64,000 nt of DNA. Origin: Sinorhizobium sp. BG8. Lineage in GTDB: Bacteria; Pseudomonadota; Alphaproteobacteria; Rhizobiales; Rhizobiaceae. The stretch's first letter is position 1; the number at the start of each line of letters is the position of its first letter. Shown piece after piece: positions 55,523-64,000 of the stretch. The stretch is from the NCBI RefSeq assembly GCF_016864555.1, contig NZ_CP044012.1, positions 182,501-246,500 of the forward strand. Direction: 5' to 3'. Below the pieces are notes generated by a model that was not told where the DNA came from, searched no databases, and worked only from the letters and a program-made list of their open reading frames with translations. Both the position numbers and the translations under genes were made by a program.

Positions 55523-57010
55523 TCAGATCGTTGCCAGTTCCATAACCGAGACGTCGTTTGCGTCCTCGCGATTCAGGATACCGGCCTGTTTTCCCTGAGC
55601 CATGACCATGATACGACCGGAGACACCCAGCACTTCTTCGAGATCGGAACTAACCACGATCACGGCGACGCCTTCGCGGGCGAGATCCATGATAAGGTCG
55701 TAGATTGATGAGCGCGCGCCGACGTCGATGCCGCGTGTCGGCTCATCCAGCACCACCACCTGTGGCTTGCGCGCCAGCCATTTCGCAAGCACCACTTTCT
55801 GCTGATTGCCGCCCGACAATTCGCCGGCATTCTGTCCGCCACGACCCTTGACGCCAAAGCGCTTGATAAACTCGTCGGCGAACTCGCTGATGCGGCGCTT
55901 CGATATCCAGCCGTTTGGGGAAATTTTCTCGAGATTTGCGTAAGCAATGTTTTCTGCGATTGAATGATCAAGCACGACGCCCTGCAGCTTGCGATCTTCC
56001 GGCACAAGAACGATGCCGTTGCGGATAGCATCGATCGGCGACCGCGGCGTGACCGGCTTGCCGTGCAGTAAGACCTCACCGGCGGAAATCGGATCGGCTC
56101 CGGTGATGGCGCGTACAAGCTCGGTGCGTCCTGCACCCATAAGGCCAGCAATTCCGAATACCTCGCCCTTGCGGACGGAGAAATTGATGTCGCGAAACTC
56201 ATTGGAGGGCGCGGAAAGCCCGCGAACCTCAAGCGCTATATGCTCCGAGGGTACAGGAAGGGTGGGAAACATGCGCTCCAGCGAGCGGCCGACCATCGCC
56301 TCAACGATGGTGCGGATCGGAACGTCGCCAGTGTCGAATTCCTGCACCTTCGCCCCGTCGCGCATGACAACGATGCGGTCGGCGATCTGGCGGATTTCCT
56401 CAAGACGATGCGAAATATAGATAATACCGACGCCATCCGCCTTCAGCCGGGCGATCTGCTGAAACAGGAGCTGGGTTTCTTCGCCACCGAGTGCCGCCGT
56501 CGGTTCGTCGAGGATGAGAAGGCGCGCGTTGAGCGTCAGCGCCTTGGCGATTTCGATGAGCTGCTGCTTTCCGGTGGAGAGACCTTCGACAAGTCGGTCC
56601 GGCGAAACATCGAGGCCGAGCCTCTTCAGGCCATTTCTGGCGCGCTCTTCCATCCCCTTGCGGTCGATACGGCCACCCTTCATGGGATAGCGGCCGACGA
56701 AGACGTTTTCAGCGATTGAAAGCTTGGGGAGAAGCTTGAGCTCCTGATGGATCATGCCCACGCCCTCGTCCAGAGCGGCGCGGGGATTGGCGGGGGCATA
56801 GGCTGCCCCCGACCACGTCATTTCTCCTTCGGACGGCTGAACGGTACCGGAAATGATGTTCGACAATGTCGATTTTCCGGCGCCGTTTTCACCGAGCAGC
56901 GCCACAACCTCTCCCGGATAGATGTCGAGATCGACACCGTGGAGAACCTTGATCGGACCGTAGGATTTCTGGACCCCACGGAGCGAGAGGATGGGAGAAC
57001 GGGTCGTCAT
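55523..57010 (-). CDS. Sugar ABC transporter ATP-binding protein (RbsA type, double domain)
   Basis: A 495-residue tandem ATPase. First half: Walker A GENGAGKST, signature LSTGKQQLIEIAKAL, Walker B LILDEPTAAL. Second half: GLMGAGRTE, LSGGNQQKVVLAKWLA and VVLDEPTRGIDVG. The asymmetry is normal for CUT2 importers. It is in operon with a binding protein (57037), permease (58095), SDR and tpiA. It differs clearly from the one at 1477, so the window contains two separate CUT2 systems. Confidence 0.95.
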   Translation of the reverse strand: MTTRSPILSLRGVQKSYGPIKVLHGVDLDIYPGEVVALLGENGAGKSTLSNIISGTVQPSEGEMTWSGAAYAPANPRAALDEGVGMIHQELKLLPKLSIAENVFVGRYPMKGGRIDRKGMEERARNGLKRLGLDVSPDRLVEGLSTGKQQLIEIAKALTLNARLLILDEPTAALGGEETQLLFQQIARLKADGVGIIYISHRLEEIRQIADRIVVMRDGAKVQEFDTGDVPIRTIVEAMVGRSLERMFPTLPVPSEHIALEVRGLSAPSNEFRDINFSVRKGEVFGIAGLMGAGRTELVRAITGADPISAGEVLLHGKPVTPRSPIDAIRNGIVLVPEDRKLQGVVLDHSIAENIAYANLEKISPNGWISKRRISEFADEFIKRFGVKGRGGQNAGELSGGNQQKVVLAKWLARKPQVVVLDEPTRGIDVGARSSIYDLIMDLAREGVAVIVVSSDLEEVLGVSGRIMVMAQGKQAGILNREDANDVSVMELATI

Positions 57011-57036
57011 GGCACTGCCTTTCGCATCAGGATGTG

Positions 57037-57969
57037 TTACGGATGGCTCTTGACGAATTCCGGGGCGTTTTCGCAGGTTGTCAGAACCGCGTTCGGTGTC
57101 TGGCGCTCTTCAACCTTCTGGCCGGCAGCGACAGCGATTGCGGATTCGACAGCCAAGACACCCATCTTCTGCGTGCTCTGGGTCGCGGTCGCGATGAACG
57201 GCCCCTTGCACTTTGCGAGGTATTCGAGGGCCGACACGTCGCCGTCATAGCCACCGATGATCACCTTGTCGGAAAGGTTGGCGACATCGACAGCCTTGGC
57301 AGCGCCCATGGCAAGACCGTCAGCCTGGCCAAAGATGATCGTGATGTCCGGATTTGCCTGCAGCATGTTCTGGGCTATCGAGAAACCCTCATCCGCCGAC
57401 CACATGTTGCTCCACTGCTGATCGACCAGTTCGACGCCCTTGTTCTCGTCAATAGCGCGCTTGCAACCGGTGAAGCGATCGACTTCCGGTGTCGTGCCCT
57501 TCTGGCCATGGATGATCGCCATCTTGCCCGAGCCGCCAGCCTTGCCGATGATGTACTTGCACACTTCGTAAGCAGATTCGACGCTCTCGCCAGCGATAAA
57601 CGTATCACCAGGCGCACCTTCCGGCGTGCGGTCGACATTGATAACAGGAATGCCGGCATCTCGGGCAAGCCGGGTCGGTACAGCGGCTGCAGCCGCACCA
57701 GCCGGAATATAGATGAAAGCGTTGATATCCTGCGTCATCAGGTCTTGTACCTGGCTGACCTGGGTGTTGGTGTCGTTCTTCGCATCGACCACAACGACCT
57801 CGATGCCCTTCTCCTTGGCATGCTTTTCGACGCCGAGCTTGATTTGGTTGAAGAAGTCAGCCTGCAGGTTCGGTACAGCAAGGCCAATCTTCTTGACTTC
57901 GGCAGCGGTCGCCGGAAGCGTGAGCATCGACACGGCAGTTGCCGCCAGCAACAGTTTGGACAGTTTCAT
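57037..57969 (-). CDS. Sugar ABC transporter periplasmic substrate-binding protein (RbsB type)
   Basis: A 310-residue binding protein. The signal peptide MKLSKLLLAATAVSMLTLPA is cut near ATAAEV. The fold motifs are IGLAVPNLQADFFNQIKLGV, FIYIPAGAAAAAVPTRLARD, INVDRTPEGAPG and FGQADGLAMGAAKAV. The ATG at 57969 is preceded by GGAGGAGAAACT. It sits between the ATPase and permease genes. The ligand is unknown; the operon context suggests a pentose, tetrose or polyol. Confidence 0.94.
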   Translation of the reverse strand: MKLSKLLLAATAVSMLTLPATAAEVKKIGLAVPNLQADFFNQIKLGVEKHAKEKGIEVVVVDAKNDTNTQVSQVQDLMTQDINAFIYIPAGAAAAAVPTRLARDAGIPVINVDRTPEGAPGDTFIAGESVESAYEVCKYIIGKAGGSGKMAIIHGQKGTTPEVDRFTGCKRAIDENKGVELVDQQWSNMWSADEGFSIAQNMLQANPDITIIFGQADGLAMGAAKAVDVANLSDKVIIGGYDGDVSALEYLAKCKGPFIATATQSTQKMGVLAVESAIAVAAGQKVEERQTPNAVLTTCENAPEFVKSHP

Positions 57970-58094
57970 AGTTTCTCCTCCGAGTTGACCCGGTGACCCC
58001 TGCCCTCGCAGGTGGCACCTTCCCTTTTGCCGGTCCGCACCATTGCGGACCGTTTTCACCACCTCACCGCGTTCCAGCGGCCAGATGAAATTTC

Positions 58095-59069
58095 TTATTT
58101 TCTTTTGCGGTAGGTTTCCGCCGTAACGGCGAGAACGATGACGGCGCCGATAATGACCTGCTGCATGAAGGGCGAAACGCTGAGCAGGTTGAGGCCGTTG
58201 CGCAGCACGCCGATGATCAGGACACCGATAATGGTACCGCCGATGCCACCCGTACCGCCCGACAGCGAGGTGCCGCCGATGACGACCGCCGCGATGGCGT
58301 CGAGCTCATACGAAACACCCGAGGACGGCTGGACGGAGTCGAGGCGTGCTGCAAGCACCATGCCGGAAAGGCCGGCGAGAAAGCTGCACACCACATAGAC
58401 GAGAACGGTTGCGCGCTGAACATTGATGCCCGCGAGACGCGCCACCTCCGGATTGCCGCCGATGGCATAAAGCACGCGTCCGCCATGGCGATAGCGCTGA
58501 TAGAGAAGACCGATGATGAAAACTACGACCATCACGGCAACCGTCAACGTCAGGAAGCCGCCGAAGCGCACGATGGCCATCATGTTGAACCACGCCGGAA
58601 AGCCGATGATCTGCTGGCCGTCGGTGATCATGTTGGCAAGGCCACGCGCGATCGACATCATGGCAAGCGTCGCTATGAAAGGCGGCACGTTAAAACGCGT
58701 GATTAACAATCCGGCGAGTAAACCGTTCACAGAAGCGGCAGCCAGCGCAAGCGGGATTGCCAGTTCCATCGGCACCCCGGCCACGACGTTGAGATAACCC
58801 AGCACCATCATCGCCAGCGCCATCACCGAGCCAACGGCGAGATCAATGCCGCCGATAAGAATCACCAGCGTCATGCCGACAGCCATGACGCCAAGCACCG
58901 TGATCTGATCCAGAACATTGAGGAAATTCCGCACCGACAAGAACTTGTCCGTCGCAAAGGTGAGGAAGAGGCAGAGCACGATAAGCCCGATGAGCGGGCC
59001 AGTCGCCCCACGTAGGGACGGAAGAATTCCGCCGACAAACGCCTGTCTTTCTTTTACTGCCGCCACCAT
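58095..59069 (-). CDS. Sugar ABC transporter permease (RbsC type)
   Basis: A 324-residue membrane protein with about ten helices. VLGVMAVGMTLVILIGGIDL and LDAIAAVVIGGTSLSGGTGG are RbsC hallmarks. The ATG at 59069 (MVAAVKERQ) follows GGAGAGGCGCTG and is preferred to an upstream start. It is the first gene of the leftward half of the regulon, divergent from the transketolase gene across a 212-base AT-rich gap. Confidence 0.93.
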   Translation of the reverse strand: MVAAVKERQAFVGGILPSLRGATGPLIGLIVLCLFLTFATDKFLSVRNFLNVLDQITVLGVMAVGMTLVILIGGIDLAVGSVMALAMMVLGYLNVVAGVPMELAIPLALAAASVNGLLAGLLITRFNVPPFIATLAMMSIARGLANMITDGQQIIGFPAWFNMMAIVRFGGFLTLTVAVMVVVFIIGLLYQRYRHGGRVLYAIGGNPEVARLAGINVQRATVLVYVVCSFLAGLSGMVLAARLDSVQPSSGVSYELDAIAAVVIGGTSLSGGTGGIGGTIIGVLIIGVLRNGLNLLSVSPFMQQVIIGAVIVLAVTAETYRKRK

Positions 59070-59281
59070 CAGCGCCTCTCCTCCAAGCCCGACCACCGTA
59101 ACAATTCATTGTCACGCATAAATATTCAGTAACGTGTGTAAATTCTAAACCGCCATTAATCTGCCTGTCAATACATCGCAGGCGGCTTATTTTTTGACCA
59201 CTCCCGCTCATTTCGACTTGACTTGCGGGCATTACGTGCAAATATAAAGCCACCTGTATATTTATTCACTGAGAGGGTTTC
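59070..59281. promoter_or_regulatory. Divergent promoter region of the sugar regulon
   Basis: 212 bases between the permease and transketolase start codons, notably AT-rich. TTTATTCACT at 59261-59270 matches half of the GTGAAT...ATTCAC palindrome that precedes the SorC-type regulator gene at 62601, so the same regulator may bind both places. Confidence 0.5.
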
Positions 59282-60091
59282 ATGCAGCCGAACGATCTCG
59301 ACCGCATCGCTCGACAGATCCGACTTCGCGATCTGCAGGCGGTTTTCGAAGCCGGCGCCGGCCATATCGGCGGGGAAATGTCGGCGATCGACATTCTGAC
59401 GGCGCTTTATTTCCGTGTTCTACGTGTGTGGCCTGACCAGCCCAGGAACCCGGAGCGCGACCGCTTCGTCCTATCGAAAGGTCACGTTGCGCTGGCTCTC
59501 TACGTGACGCTCGCCAGGCGTGGCTTCATCCCTGAGGAGGAGGTCAGCACGTTTCTCAAGCCGCATTCGCGGCTCAATGGGCACCCGAACTGCAACAAGG
59601 TCCCCGGTGTTGAGACCAATACCGGCCCACTCGGCCATGGTTTGCCTGTTGCAGTCGGCATGGCGAAGGCCGCCAAGCTGACGGGCGCGAAATACCATAC
59701 TTACGTGATGACCGGCGATGGTGAAATGCAGGAAGGCTCGAACTGGGAGGCGATCGCATCGGCCGCGCAGTTCGGCCTCAACAATCTAACCCTCATTATC
59801 GACCACAACCGCTTTCAGCAGGGTGCTTCGCTGAAGGACACCAACAATCTCGCGCCCTTTCCAGCCAAACTCGAAGCATTCGGCTGGGATGTCACCGAGA
59901 TCAACGGCAATGCCATGGACGAGATCGTTCCCGCGCTGGAAAAGCGAGGCGACCGGCCGCACTGCGTTGTCGCCCATACCAACAAGGGGCACGGCATTTC
60001 CTTCATGCAGGACACTGTTGATTGGCACCACAAGGTACCGAATGCCGATCAATACAAAATTGCCGTTGCTGAGCTTTCGGAGGCGCTGTGA
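59282..60091 (+). CDS. Transketolase, N-terminal (TPP-binding) subunit
   Basis: A 269-residue protein equal to the first half of a transketolase. The TPP/Mg motif runs from MTGDGEMQEGSNWEAIASAA to LNNLTLIIDHNRFQQG, and ETNTGPLGHGLPVAVGMAKA is the typical loop. The partner C-terminal subunit is the next gene, overlapping by four bases. Split transketolases of this size occur in dedicated sugar pathways, including apulose-4-phosphate transketolase AptAB. The enzyme moves a two-carbon ketol unit between sugar phosphates. Confidence 0.94.
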   Translation: MQPNDLDRIARQIRLRDLQAVFEAGAGHIGGEMSAIDILTALYFRVLRVWPDQPRNPERDRFVLSKGHVALALYVTLARRGFIPEEEVSTFLKPHSRLNGHPNCNKVPGVETNTGPLGHGLPVAVGMAKAAKLTGAKYHTYVMTGDGEMQEGSNWEAIASAAQFGLNNLTLIIDHNRFQQGASLKDTNNLAPFPAKLEAFGWDVTEINGNAMDEIVPALEKRGDRPHCVVAHTNKGHGISFMQDTVDWHHKVPNADQYKIAVAELSEAL

Positions 60092-61062
60092 TGAAAGACG
60101 TGATGATCTCTCCCAAGCTGCATGACTGCCGTGACGCCTTCGTTGCCACGCTGGAGCGCCTCGGCGCGGATAACTCAAAAATCGTTGCCGTCTGCAACGA
60201 CTCCGTCGGATCTTCCAAGCTTGGCGGCTTCAAGTCCAAGTGGCCGGAACGGCTCGTCAATGTCGGGATTGCCGAACAGAACATGGTCGGCGTGGGCGCC
60301 GGCCTCGCCAATGGCGGCTTGCTGCCGTTCGTTTGCGGCGCTGCGTGCTTCCTGACCGGTCGCTCGCTGGAGCAGATTAAGGCAGACATCGCCTACTCCA
60401 ACGCCAATGTGAAGCTAATCGGCATTTCCTCTGGGATGGCCTATGGTGAACTTGGGCCGACACATCATTCCATCGAAGACTTCGCCTGGACCCGCGTGCT
60501 TCCGAACCTGCCGGTGATCGCACCGTGCGATTCCATCGAGACCGCTGCTGCCGTTGAATGGGCCGCAAACTACGATGGTCCTGTTTTCCTTCGTCTCTCG
60601 CGTGTCGGCGTGCCGGATTTGCTTCCGCCAGATCACAAGTTCGAGGTCGGCAAGGCCAATCTGTTGCGTGACGGCGATGCCATCACGCTGATCGCCAACG
60701 GCACGCTGACCCATCGCATGATGAAGGCTGCCGAAATTCTCTCCACACAGGGCATCGAGGCGCGTGTCCTGAACATGGCGACGGTTCGTCCGATTGATGT
60801 CGACGCTGTTGTCGCCGCTGCCCGCGAGACCGGAGCGATCCTGACCGCGGAAGAGCATTCCACCTTTGGCGGCCTAGGTTCAGCCATTGCCGAGATTGTG
60901 GTCGCGGAAGCCCCCGTGCCGATGAAAATCCTTGGGGTTCCGGGTATTTTTGCCCCGACTGGATCGGCCGAGTTCCTGCTCGATGAATTCGGAATGTCCC
61001 CTGCATCCATCGCCGATGCGGCGGTTGCCCTCATTGCACGGACATCTTCCCGCCCATCCTGA
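60088..61062 (+). CDS. Transketolase, C-terminal (pyrimidine-binding) subunit
   Basis: A 324-residue protein equal to the PYR and C-terminal domains of transketolase. VNVGIAEQNMVGVGAGLANG holds the TPP-activating Glu, and AYSNANVKLIGISSGMAYGE follows. The end IDVDAVVAAARETGAILTAE belongs to the C-terminal domain. Start is either GTG 60088 or ATG 60091, overlapping the N-subunit stop. The two halves together would form a normal two-active-site enzyme. Confidence 0.94.
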   Translation: MMKDVMISPKLHDCRDAFVATLERLGADNSKIVAVCNDSVGSSKLGGFKSKWPERLVNVGIAEQNMVGVGAGLANGGLLPFVCGAACFLTGRSLEQIKADIAYSNANVKLIGISSGMAYGELGPTHHSIEDFAWTRVLPNLPVIAPCDSIETAAAVEWAANYDGPVFLRLSRVGVPDLLPPDHKFEVGKANLLRDGDAITLIANGTLTHRMMKAAEILSTQGIEARVLNMATVRPIDVDAVVAAARETGAILTAEEHSTFGGLGSAIAEIVVAEAPVPMKILGVPGIFAPTGSAEFLLDEFGMSPASIADAAVALIARTSSRPS

Positions 61063-61138
61063 TGTGCGTTTAGATTCCGTGTCGGGCGCGACGAGACCTC
61101 CCTGGTCGCGCCCCCAATTCCTGCCTACCGGAGCCGCC

Positions 61139-62608
61139 ATGACGACCGCCATTCTCGCCATCGACCAAGGTACGACGAACTCGAAAGCGGTGCTGGTCTC
61201 GACATCAGGCGAAATCCTGTCACGCGGCGCCTCACCGGTCGGTATTGAACATCCCCAGCCGGGTTGGGTCGAGCAGAGCCCGATACGCCTATGGGACTCC
61301 GTGAAAGAGGCGATTGCTGCTTGCCTTGAGGCTGGCCCCGCCGCCGATATTCTGGGTGTCGCAATTTCCAACCAACGCGAATCCGTCACCGTATGGGATG
61401 CTGCCACCGGCAAACCGCTCGGTCCCGTCGTCAGTTGGCAATGCCGACGCAGTGCACCTGTCTGTGCCGAACTCGTCGCTGCCGGCCATGCGCCACGCGT
61501 GCAGGCGCTTACCGGCTTGCCAATCGATCCGATGTTTCCAGGCCCCAAGATGAGGTGGTTGCTGGATCGCGTTCCCGCAGGCCATGACATCCGCCTTGGC
61601 ACGATTGATGCCTGGCTTATCCATTGCTTCACAGATGGGGCGGTTCATGCCTGTGATGCCGCCAATGCTGCCCGCAGTCAGCTTTATGATCTCAACAGGC
61701 AGGTTTGGAGCGACGAACTCTGCGCACTCTTCGGCGTTCCGAAATCCACGCTGCCCGAGGTCCGCGACAGCGCGGCACAGTTTGGCGTGACTAAAAATGT
61801 GCCGGGCCTCGCCGACGGTATCCCGATCGCTTCGGCGATCGGTGACAGCCATGCCGCTCTCTTCGGTCACGGAGCCTTCAATCCCGGCGACGGCAAGGTG
61901 ACTTTCGGCACTGGCTCGTCGATCATGACAACCCTCCCGCAGTTCATTGCGCCGGAAAAGGGCATCACCACGACGATCGCCTGGTCGATCGGCGGAAAAC
62001 CGACCTATGCCTTCGAGGGCAACATACTGGTATCCGCCGCATCGCTGCCGTGGATGGCCGACATGCTCGGGCTCCCAGATGTGCAGGCGCTGACCGAACT
62101 TGCGGCGACCGCTCAATCCGGTGGCCCCGGTTTTGTCCCCGCCTTTGTCGGCCTTGGCGCTCCCCACTGGCATTCCGATGCGCGGGCACTATTCTCCGGC
62201 ATCACCTTCAACACCACGCGCGCCCAGATGGCACGCGCCGTGACGGATTCCATCGCCTTTCAGGTTCACGACGTCTTCAAAGCCATGGCCTCCCAATCAC
62301 CGACACCACTCGGTCGCCTTTATGCGGATGGCGGCCCCAGCAAGAATGAATTCCTCATGCAATGCGTGGCAGACACGCTGAACCACACCATCATTCAGTG
62401 CGACGCACCAGAAGCCTCGGCCCTTGGCGCGGCCTATCTTGCCGGCCTTTCACTCGGCATCTGGCAGGATCTGGCGGCAATCGCAGCCCTGCCCCGCATG
62501 GGCAACAAGATCGCGCCACGCGCGTCAGATACGCCGGAGCGCCTTCAGGTGTGGCAGGACGCAATCTACCGCTCGACCGTCTCACGACCTTCATCTATGA
62601 GTGAATAA
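61139..62608 (+). CDS. FGGY-family carbohydrate kinase
   Basis: A 489-residue sugar kinase. The start ILAIDQGTTNSKAVLVSTSG is the first FGGY/actin-like phosphate motif. FGTGSSIMTTLPQF and YADGGPSKNEFLMQCVADTL are the later ATP-site motifs. Of the FGGY classes, glycerol, xylulose, erythritol (EryA) and apulose kinases are all possible. The ATG at 61139 follows GGAGCC and is preferred to an in-frame start 69 codons earlier. It acts between the importer and transketolase, presumably phosphorylating the ketose. Confidence 0.93.
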   Translation: MTTAILAIDQGTTNSKAVLVSTSGEILSRGASPVGIEHPQPGWVEQSPIRLWDSVKEAIAACLEAGPAADILGVAISNQRESVTVWDAATGKPLGPVVSWQCRRSAPVCAELVAAGHAPRVQALTGLPIDPMFPGPKMRWLLDRVPAGHDIRLGTIDAWLIHCFTDGAVHACDAANAARSQLYDLNRQVWSDELCALFGVPKSTLPEVRDSAAQFGVTKNVPGLADGIPIASAIGDSHAALFGHGAFNPGDGKVTFGTGSSIMTTLPQFIAPEKGITTTIAWSIGGKPTYAFEGNILVSAASLPWMADMLGLPDVQALTELAATAQSGGPGFVPAFVGLGAPHWHSDARALFSGITFNTTRAQMARAVTDSIAFQVHDVFKAMASQSPTPLGRLYADGGPSKNEFLMQCVADTLNHTIIQCDAPEASALGAAYLAGLSLGIWQDLAAIAALPRMGNKIAPRASDTPERLQVWQDAIYRSTVSRPSSMSE

Positions 62609-62616
62609 AAATTCAC
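62601..62616. promoter_or_regulatory. Candidate SorC/EryD-type operator overlapping the kinase stop codon
   Basis: A perfect palindrome, GTGAAT-AAAA-ATTCAC. The kinase stop codon TAA (62606-62608) is inside it. The regulator gene starts 14 bases downstream. A half-site occurs in the divergent promoter at 59261. Confidence 0.6.
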
Positions 62617-62630
62617 TATTGGAGGTCTCC

Positions 62631-63581
62631 ATGGGACGGCTGAACGAATTGCGACTGATCGCCCGAATTGCCCAGATGTATCACGTCGAGGGCAAGCGGC
62701 AGGCAGAGATTGCCGAGATCATGCATATGTCGCAAGCGACCGTTTCACGCATGCTGAAGCGCGCAGAGCAGGAAGATATTGTCCGAACGACCGTCATTCC
62801 GCCAGCAGGTACCTTTGCCGATCTGGAGACCGCTCTGCGCGACCGCTACAATCTGACCGAAGCCATTGTCATTGACTGTTCCGAGGATCGCGACGGTGCG
62901 ATCATGGCGCGGATCGGTGAGGCAGCCGCCCACTTTCTTGAGGTTACCCTGCAGCAGGACGAGATTGTCGGCGTTTCAAGCTGGAGCCAGACGATCCTGC
63001 GCATGGTGGACAATATCCACCCGCTCAAAAACGCCAAGGCGAAGTACATCGTGCAGATCCTCGGCGGCATGGGCGACGCTTCCGTACAGACCCACGCAAC
63101 CCAGCTAACCGCGCGACTTGCAAAGCTCACTGGCGGTGAGCCGCGACTCCTTCTCGTGCAAGGCATCACCTCATCACGGGAAGCCAAGCTTGTCATGCTC
63201 GCCGATCCCGTGGTGCGTGAAACGATGGACCTGTTTGGCCGTCTCAGCCTCGCCATTGTTGGTATTGGCGCGGTCGAACCATCGGAATTGCTGGCCCGAT
63301 CAGGCAACACTTTTTCTCGCCAGGAAATGGCGATGCTGCATGAGGCCGGAGCCGTCGGCGAGATTTCCTATCGCTTTTACGACAGGGATGGAAAACCGGT
63401 CGAAACCCCGCTCAACGATCGGGTCATCGGTCTTTCCCTCGAAGAGCTACGAAAGACCGACCGCGTCATGGCCTTGGCCGGCGGAGAATCCAAAACCCAA
63501 GCCATCGCCGGCGCCCTGAAACTGGGCGTCATCGATGTGCTTGTCACCGACAAGTTCACAGCAGCACGGCTCACCGCCTGA
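62631..63581 (+). CDS. SorC/DeoR-type sugar-binding transcriptional regulator (EryD-like)
   Basis: A 316-residue regulator. The N-terminal HTH is RQAEIAEIMHMSQATVSRML, and residues 60-310 form the SorC-type sugar-phosphate sensor (VQILGGMGDASVQTHATQLT, LALAGG-like GGESKTQAIAGALKLG near the end). GGAGGTCTCC precedes the ATG at 62631. It probably controls this whole divergent regulon in response to a phosphorylated intermediate. EryD, the erythritol regulator of Brucella and rhizobia, belongs to the same class. Confidence 0.92.
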   Translation: MGRLNELRLIARIAQMYHVEGKRQAEIAEIMHMSQATVSRMLKRAEQEDIVRTTVIPPAGTFADLETALRDRYNLTEAIVIDCSEDRDGAIMARIGEAAAHFLEVTLQQDEIVGVSSWSQTILRMVDNIHPLKNAKAKYIVQILGGMGDASVQTHATQLTARLAKLTGGEPRLLLVQGITSSREAKLVMLADPVVRETMDLFGRLSLAIVGIGAVEPSELLARSGNTFSRQEMAMLHEAGAVGEISYRFYDRDGKPVETPLNDRVIGLSLEELRKTDRVMALAGGESKTQAIAGALKLGVIDVLVTDKFTAARLTA

Positions 63582-63631
63582 TCCATCCGGGATCAATATT
63601 CGGCCTGCTGCATATTATGGAGGATAAGACC

Positions 63632-64000
63632 ATGAGACGTTTCGCAGGCCAGACCGTATTCGTGACCGGAGGCAACAAGGGCATCGGCCGGGGCATTGCC
63701 AAGCGCTTTGCTGAGGAAGGCGCCAAAGTCGCTATCGCCGCGATTGAAAAGGATACGCCGAGCGTCGCCGAAGTACTTGCGGCTGAAACCGGCTCCGAGG
63801 TCATCGGCTTCGCTCTTGACGTGACCGACATCAAGGCGATCAAGGAGACTTATGGCGAGACCGAAGCAAAGCTTGGCGCCCTTTCAGTATCCGTGCAAAA
63901 CGCCGGCGTCATCACCATCGCGAAAGTGGAAGACCTGACCGAGCGCGAATGGGACCTGAACCTTGATGTCAATACCAAGGGTGTCTTCTTGTGCTGCCAG
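63632..64000 (+). CDS. Short-chain dehydrogenase/reductase, cut by window end
   Basis: The first 123 residues of an SDR. TVFVTGGNKGIGRGIAKRFA is the cofactor motif and VSVQNAGVITIAK the NNAG region. The catalytic Tyr/Lys part lies beyond the window. AGGATAAGACC precedes the ATG at 63632. It belongs to the sugar regulon by position, 50 bases after the SorC-type regulator gene, and is a second dehydrogenase beside the one at 54720. Confidence 0.88.
   Translation, partial: MRRFAGQTVFVTGGNKGIGRGIAKRFAEEGAKVAIAAIEKDTPSVAEVLAAETGSEVIGFALDVTDIKAIKETYGETEAKLGALSVSVQNAGVITIAKVEDLTEREWDLNLDVNTKGVFLCCQ

Overview
The window looks like a high-GC alphaproteobacterial replicon of the Rhizobiaceae type (Rhizobium, Agrobacterium or Ensifer relatives). 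The reasons are the gene content (several sugar ABC importers, many short-chain dehydrogenases, rhizobial-type small proteins) and the protein styles. It mixes sugar-uptake operons, sulfur-scavenging genes, regulators and a few housekeeping-like genes (xthA, rarA, rpsU, ribB, a cold-shock gene). Between these lies a belt of broken genes and insertion-sequence remnants. That mix fits a chromid or megaplasmid, or an accessory part of a chromosome. No tRNA, rRNA, CRISPR array or replication origin was recognised.

Layout. 0.2-5.3 kb: a LacI regulator divergent from a three-gene sugar ABC importer (ATPase, permease, binding protein), with two identical operator-like palindromes between them. 5.4-7.0 kb: ECF sigma factor, cupredoxin and DUF4142 genes. 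7.2-9.8 kb: a corA 3' remnant, xthA with a small partner gene, and a DUF808 membrane protein. 9.9-14.6 kb: a GlxA-type regulator, a VOC protein, an SDR, and an AraC regulator divergent from an EamA exporter. 14.8-17.1 kb: an accessory class A penicillin-binding protein. 17.5-22.4 kb: small conserved proteins, TerC, a cyclase remnant, a redoxin and CspA. 23.0-28.3 kb: LysR plus SDR among the remains of fic, adh, btpA, an amino-acid permease and an IS21 element. 28.5-33.5 kb: rarA, a siderophore-esterase-like gene, an IS3 remnant, a diguanylate cyclase and a broken cytochrome b561 gene.

33.5-39.6 kb: an SDR, an L,D-transpeptidase, small lipoproteins, an operon of an ICMT-like methyltransferase, an E2-like acyltransferase and a frameshifted SDR with a SEC-C tail, and a vapBC module. 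39.7-42.9 kb: pseudogenes of fucU, a sugar ABC ATPase and a DszC/SfnB-type oxidoreductase, two of them stopped by a single in-frame TGA. 43.3-51.9 kb: a beta-carbonic anhydrase, then a seven-gene minus-strand operon joining a DmoA/DszA-like flavin monooxygenase, a complete branched-chain-type ABC importer and an intact DszC/SfnB-like oxidoreductase. This is probably an organosulfur uptake and desulfurisation unit. 52.3-53.9 kb: rpsU, and ribB behind an FMN riboswitch.

54.0-64.0 kb: a divergent sugar regulon. Leftward are a ribose-type ABC importer, an SDR and tpiA. Rightward are a split transketolase, an FGGY kinase, a SorC/EryD-type regulator and an SDR that runs off the window. Split transketolase plus ketose kinase plus triosephosphate isomerase is the logic of the apulose-4-phosphate (D-apiose) route, where the transketolase product DHAP is turned back into the acceptor glyceraldehyde-3-phosphate. 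The substrate remains an inference.
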